From positions 30,705-94,704 of the forward strand of contig JACPVI010000037.1 of NCBI GenBank assembly GCA_016191815.1: DNA of 64,000 nt. Direction: 5' to 3'. This document shows positions 62,732 through 64,000 of the stretch, piece after piece. The position numbers were made by a program, and so were the translations under genes. How positions within the stretch are numbered: the first letter of the stretch is position 1; each line of letters begins with the position of its first letter. The DNA is from Myxococcales bacterium (GTDB lineage Bacteria; Myxococcota; Myxococcia; Myxococcales; Myxococcaceae). Under the pieces are notes generated by a model that was not told where the DNA came from, made no database searches, and saw only the letters and a program-made list of their open reading frames with translations.

Positions 62732-64000
62732 TCAGCGAGAGGCCACTCGCCCGACGATGGCGCGGGCGCGCTCGAGCAGCGCGATGAACTCGGTTCGCTC
62801 GGCGCTTCCCGCGGGCGTCGCGCCACGGGCGATCCGCACCACCTCCTCGTAACTCCACCGCTCGGCGTGCGGGCTCCGGCGGAAGATCTCCGCCGAGGCC
62901 ATCACCGCGGTGGCGAAGCGGAGGTCGGTGCCGGCCTGTTCGAATCGGCCGGCCAGCGCCTCTTCTCTGAAGCGGAACGCGGTCTCCTCGGCAGAAGAGC
63001 CGCGCGGCTTCTTGGCGCGGATCCTCACCGTGGCCAGGCCGTCCCCGGCGCCGGGGCGAAGCTCCAGCTCGTACAGCGCGGTGACGCTGTGGCCGGCGCC
63101 GATCTCCCCGGCGTCCACCCGGTCGTTCCGGAAGTCCACGTCGGCCACGTCGCGGTTCTCGTAGCCGATCAGCCGGTAGCGCTTGACCTGGTCGGGGTCG
63201 AGCTCGACCTGGAGCTTCACGTCCTGCGCGATCACCTCCAGGGTGCCGCCGAGCTGTTCCTGGAAGATGCGGCGCGCCTGCATCAGCGAGTCCACGTAGA
63301 AGTGGTTGCCGTTTCCCTTGTTGGCGAATTGCTCCATCAGCTCGTCTTTGTAGTTCCCCATGCCAAAGCCGACGGTGGTGACGGTGATGCCCTCCTTCAC
63401 GTAGCCGCGGATCAGCTTGAGGATTTCCTCGTGGCTGGTGGCGCCGACGTTGGCGTCGCCGTCGGAGAGGATGATCACCCGCGAGATGGAGCGCTCGTCC
63501 AGGGTCTTCATCGCCTGCTGGTAGGCCAGCTCGATGCCGGAGCCCATGGCGGTCGAGCCTCCCGAGGTCAGCTCCTCGATCGCCGAGTGGATGACCGCCT
63601 TCTTCTCGAGCCCGGTGGGCGGCAGCGCCACTTTCACGAGGCCGGCGTAGGTGACCATCGCCACGGTGTCGCCGTCTCGCAGGTTGTCCACCAGCATCCG
63701 GAGCGCGCGCTTGGCGAGCGGGAGCTTGTCGGGCGACTGCATCGAGCCGGAGACGTCGACCAGGAAGGTGAGGTGGGCCGGCTTTCGCTCGGAGACGGCC
63801 AGGTGGCGGCCCTGCACTCCCACCCGGAGCAGGTGCAGCCCCTGCGTGAGGGGTGAGGGGGCGGCGTCCATCGTCACTCCGAGGGTGGCCTCGCCAGGCT
63901 CGGGGTAGTCGTAGCGGAAGTAGTTCAGGAACTCCTCCACCCGCACCGAGTCGCGAGGTGGAAGGGTGCCCCCGAGGATCTTCCTCCGAGCGATCGCGTA
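62732..64000 (-). CDS. Von Willebrand factor A domain protein (YfbK-like), 5' end missing
   Basis: The frame continues to the right edge (Y-A-I-A-R-R-K-I-L is the last readable segment), so at least 422 residues are present and the start lies outside. MIDAS motif: DVSGSMQSPDKLP, STAMGSGIELA and LSDGDANVGA. The preceding segment (VEEFLNYFRYDYPEPG) and the C-terminal DUF3520-like region are typical of YfbK proteins. An export signal would lie beyond the window. Confidence 0.85.
   Translation of the reverse strand, partial: YAIARRKILGGTLPPRDSVRVEEFLNYFRYDYPEPGEATLGVTMDAAPSPLTQGLHLLRVGVQGRHLAVSERKPAHLTFLVDVSGSMQSPDKLPLAKRALRMLVDNLRDGDTVAMVTYAGLVKVALPPTGLEKKAVIHSAIEELTSGGSTAMGSGIELAYQQAMKTLDERSISRVIILSDGDANVGATSHEEILKLIRGYVKEGITVTTVGFGMGNYKDELMEQFANKGNGNHFYVDSLMQARRIFQEQLGGTLEVIAQDVKLQVELDPDQVKRYRLIGYENRDVADVDFRNDRVDAGEIGAGHSVTALYELELRPGAGDGLATVRIRAKKPRGSSAEETAFRFREEALAGRFEQAGTDLRFATAVMASAEIFRRSPHAERWSYEEVVRIARGATPAGSAERTEFIALLERARAIVGRVASR

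Overview
The window is very GC-rich DNA with strong G/C third-codon bias. It looks like a chromosome segment of a myxobacterium-type bacterium (Myxococcota, formerly Deltaproteobacteria). The reasons are a high density of secreted lipoproteins, an FHA protein next to a PP2C phosphatase fused to a cyclic-nucleotide-binding domain, a TIGR04563-like small RHH pair, a BMC shell set closely resembling the one I remember from Haliangium, and tilS, ftsH, folP, glmM, pdxJ, acpS, nnr and tsaE on one strand. No rRNA, tRNA, CRISPR array or complete insertion sequence was seen. Both ends cut through genes: a lipoprotein at the left and a von Willebrand factor A protein at the right.

Layout. 1-3747: a partial lipoprotein, a 177 bp element with 22 bp terminal inverted repeats, and a minus-strand three-gene respiratory dehydrogenase set (GMC flavoprotein, Tat-type small subunit, seven-haem cytochrome c lipoprotein). 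3870-5453: a secreted GH13 glucosidase. 5463-9032: a compact bacterial microcompartment operon (BMC-T, BMC-H, BMC-P, a 67-residue unknown, a CoA-acylating aldehyde dehydrogenase with a shell-targeting helix, and a second BMC-T) with no signature enzyme. 9117-11980: an envelope protein and a HEAT/DUF4272 protein. 12371-14449: two toxin-antitoxin loci, one a DUF1778/GNAT pair in a divergent arrangement and one Phd/VapC. 14524-21470: a signalling and envelope run. 21517-25800: coaBC, a zinc phospholipase C family protein, family-4 uracil-DNA glycosylase and an esterase.

25803-29278 is accessory: a Ser/Thr kinase remnant, a three-gene cassette of unknown role ending in a zinc-ribbon protein, and a secreted metalloprotease. 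29615-33658 holds lysine-fermentation genes (kamD, kamE, kal, kce) with an unrelated exported protein between kamD and kamE. 33711-42598 is mostly envelope: lipoproteins, a ChaN-like protein, a TonB-dependent receptor coupled to a stand-alone 5'-nucleotidase C-terminal domain, and tandem small RHH genes.

42942-56387 is the conserved core run, interrupted after ftsH by an MNT antitoxin with a broken HEPN toxin, a second inverted-repeat element, and a truncated AbiEii-type gene. 56410-64000 carries an acetyltransferase, hutI and hutU with a lipoprotein between them, a beta-CASP metallo-beta-lactamase nuclease and the VWA protein.

Many downstream genes overlap the preceding stop codon (ATGA, GTGA or TTGA), so translational coupling is the rule. 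Several genes that begin transcription units have a TAnnnT box only 6-8 nt before the start codon, which suggests leaderless mRNAs. The carbon theme is amino-acid catabolism (lysine and histidine) plus an aldehyde-processing metabolosome.
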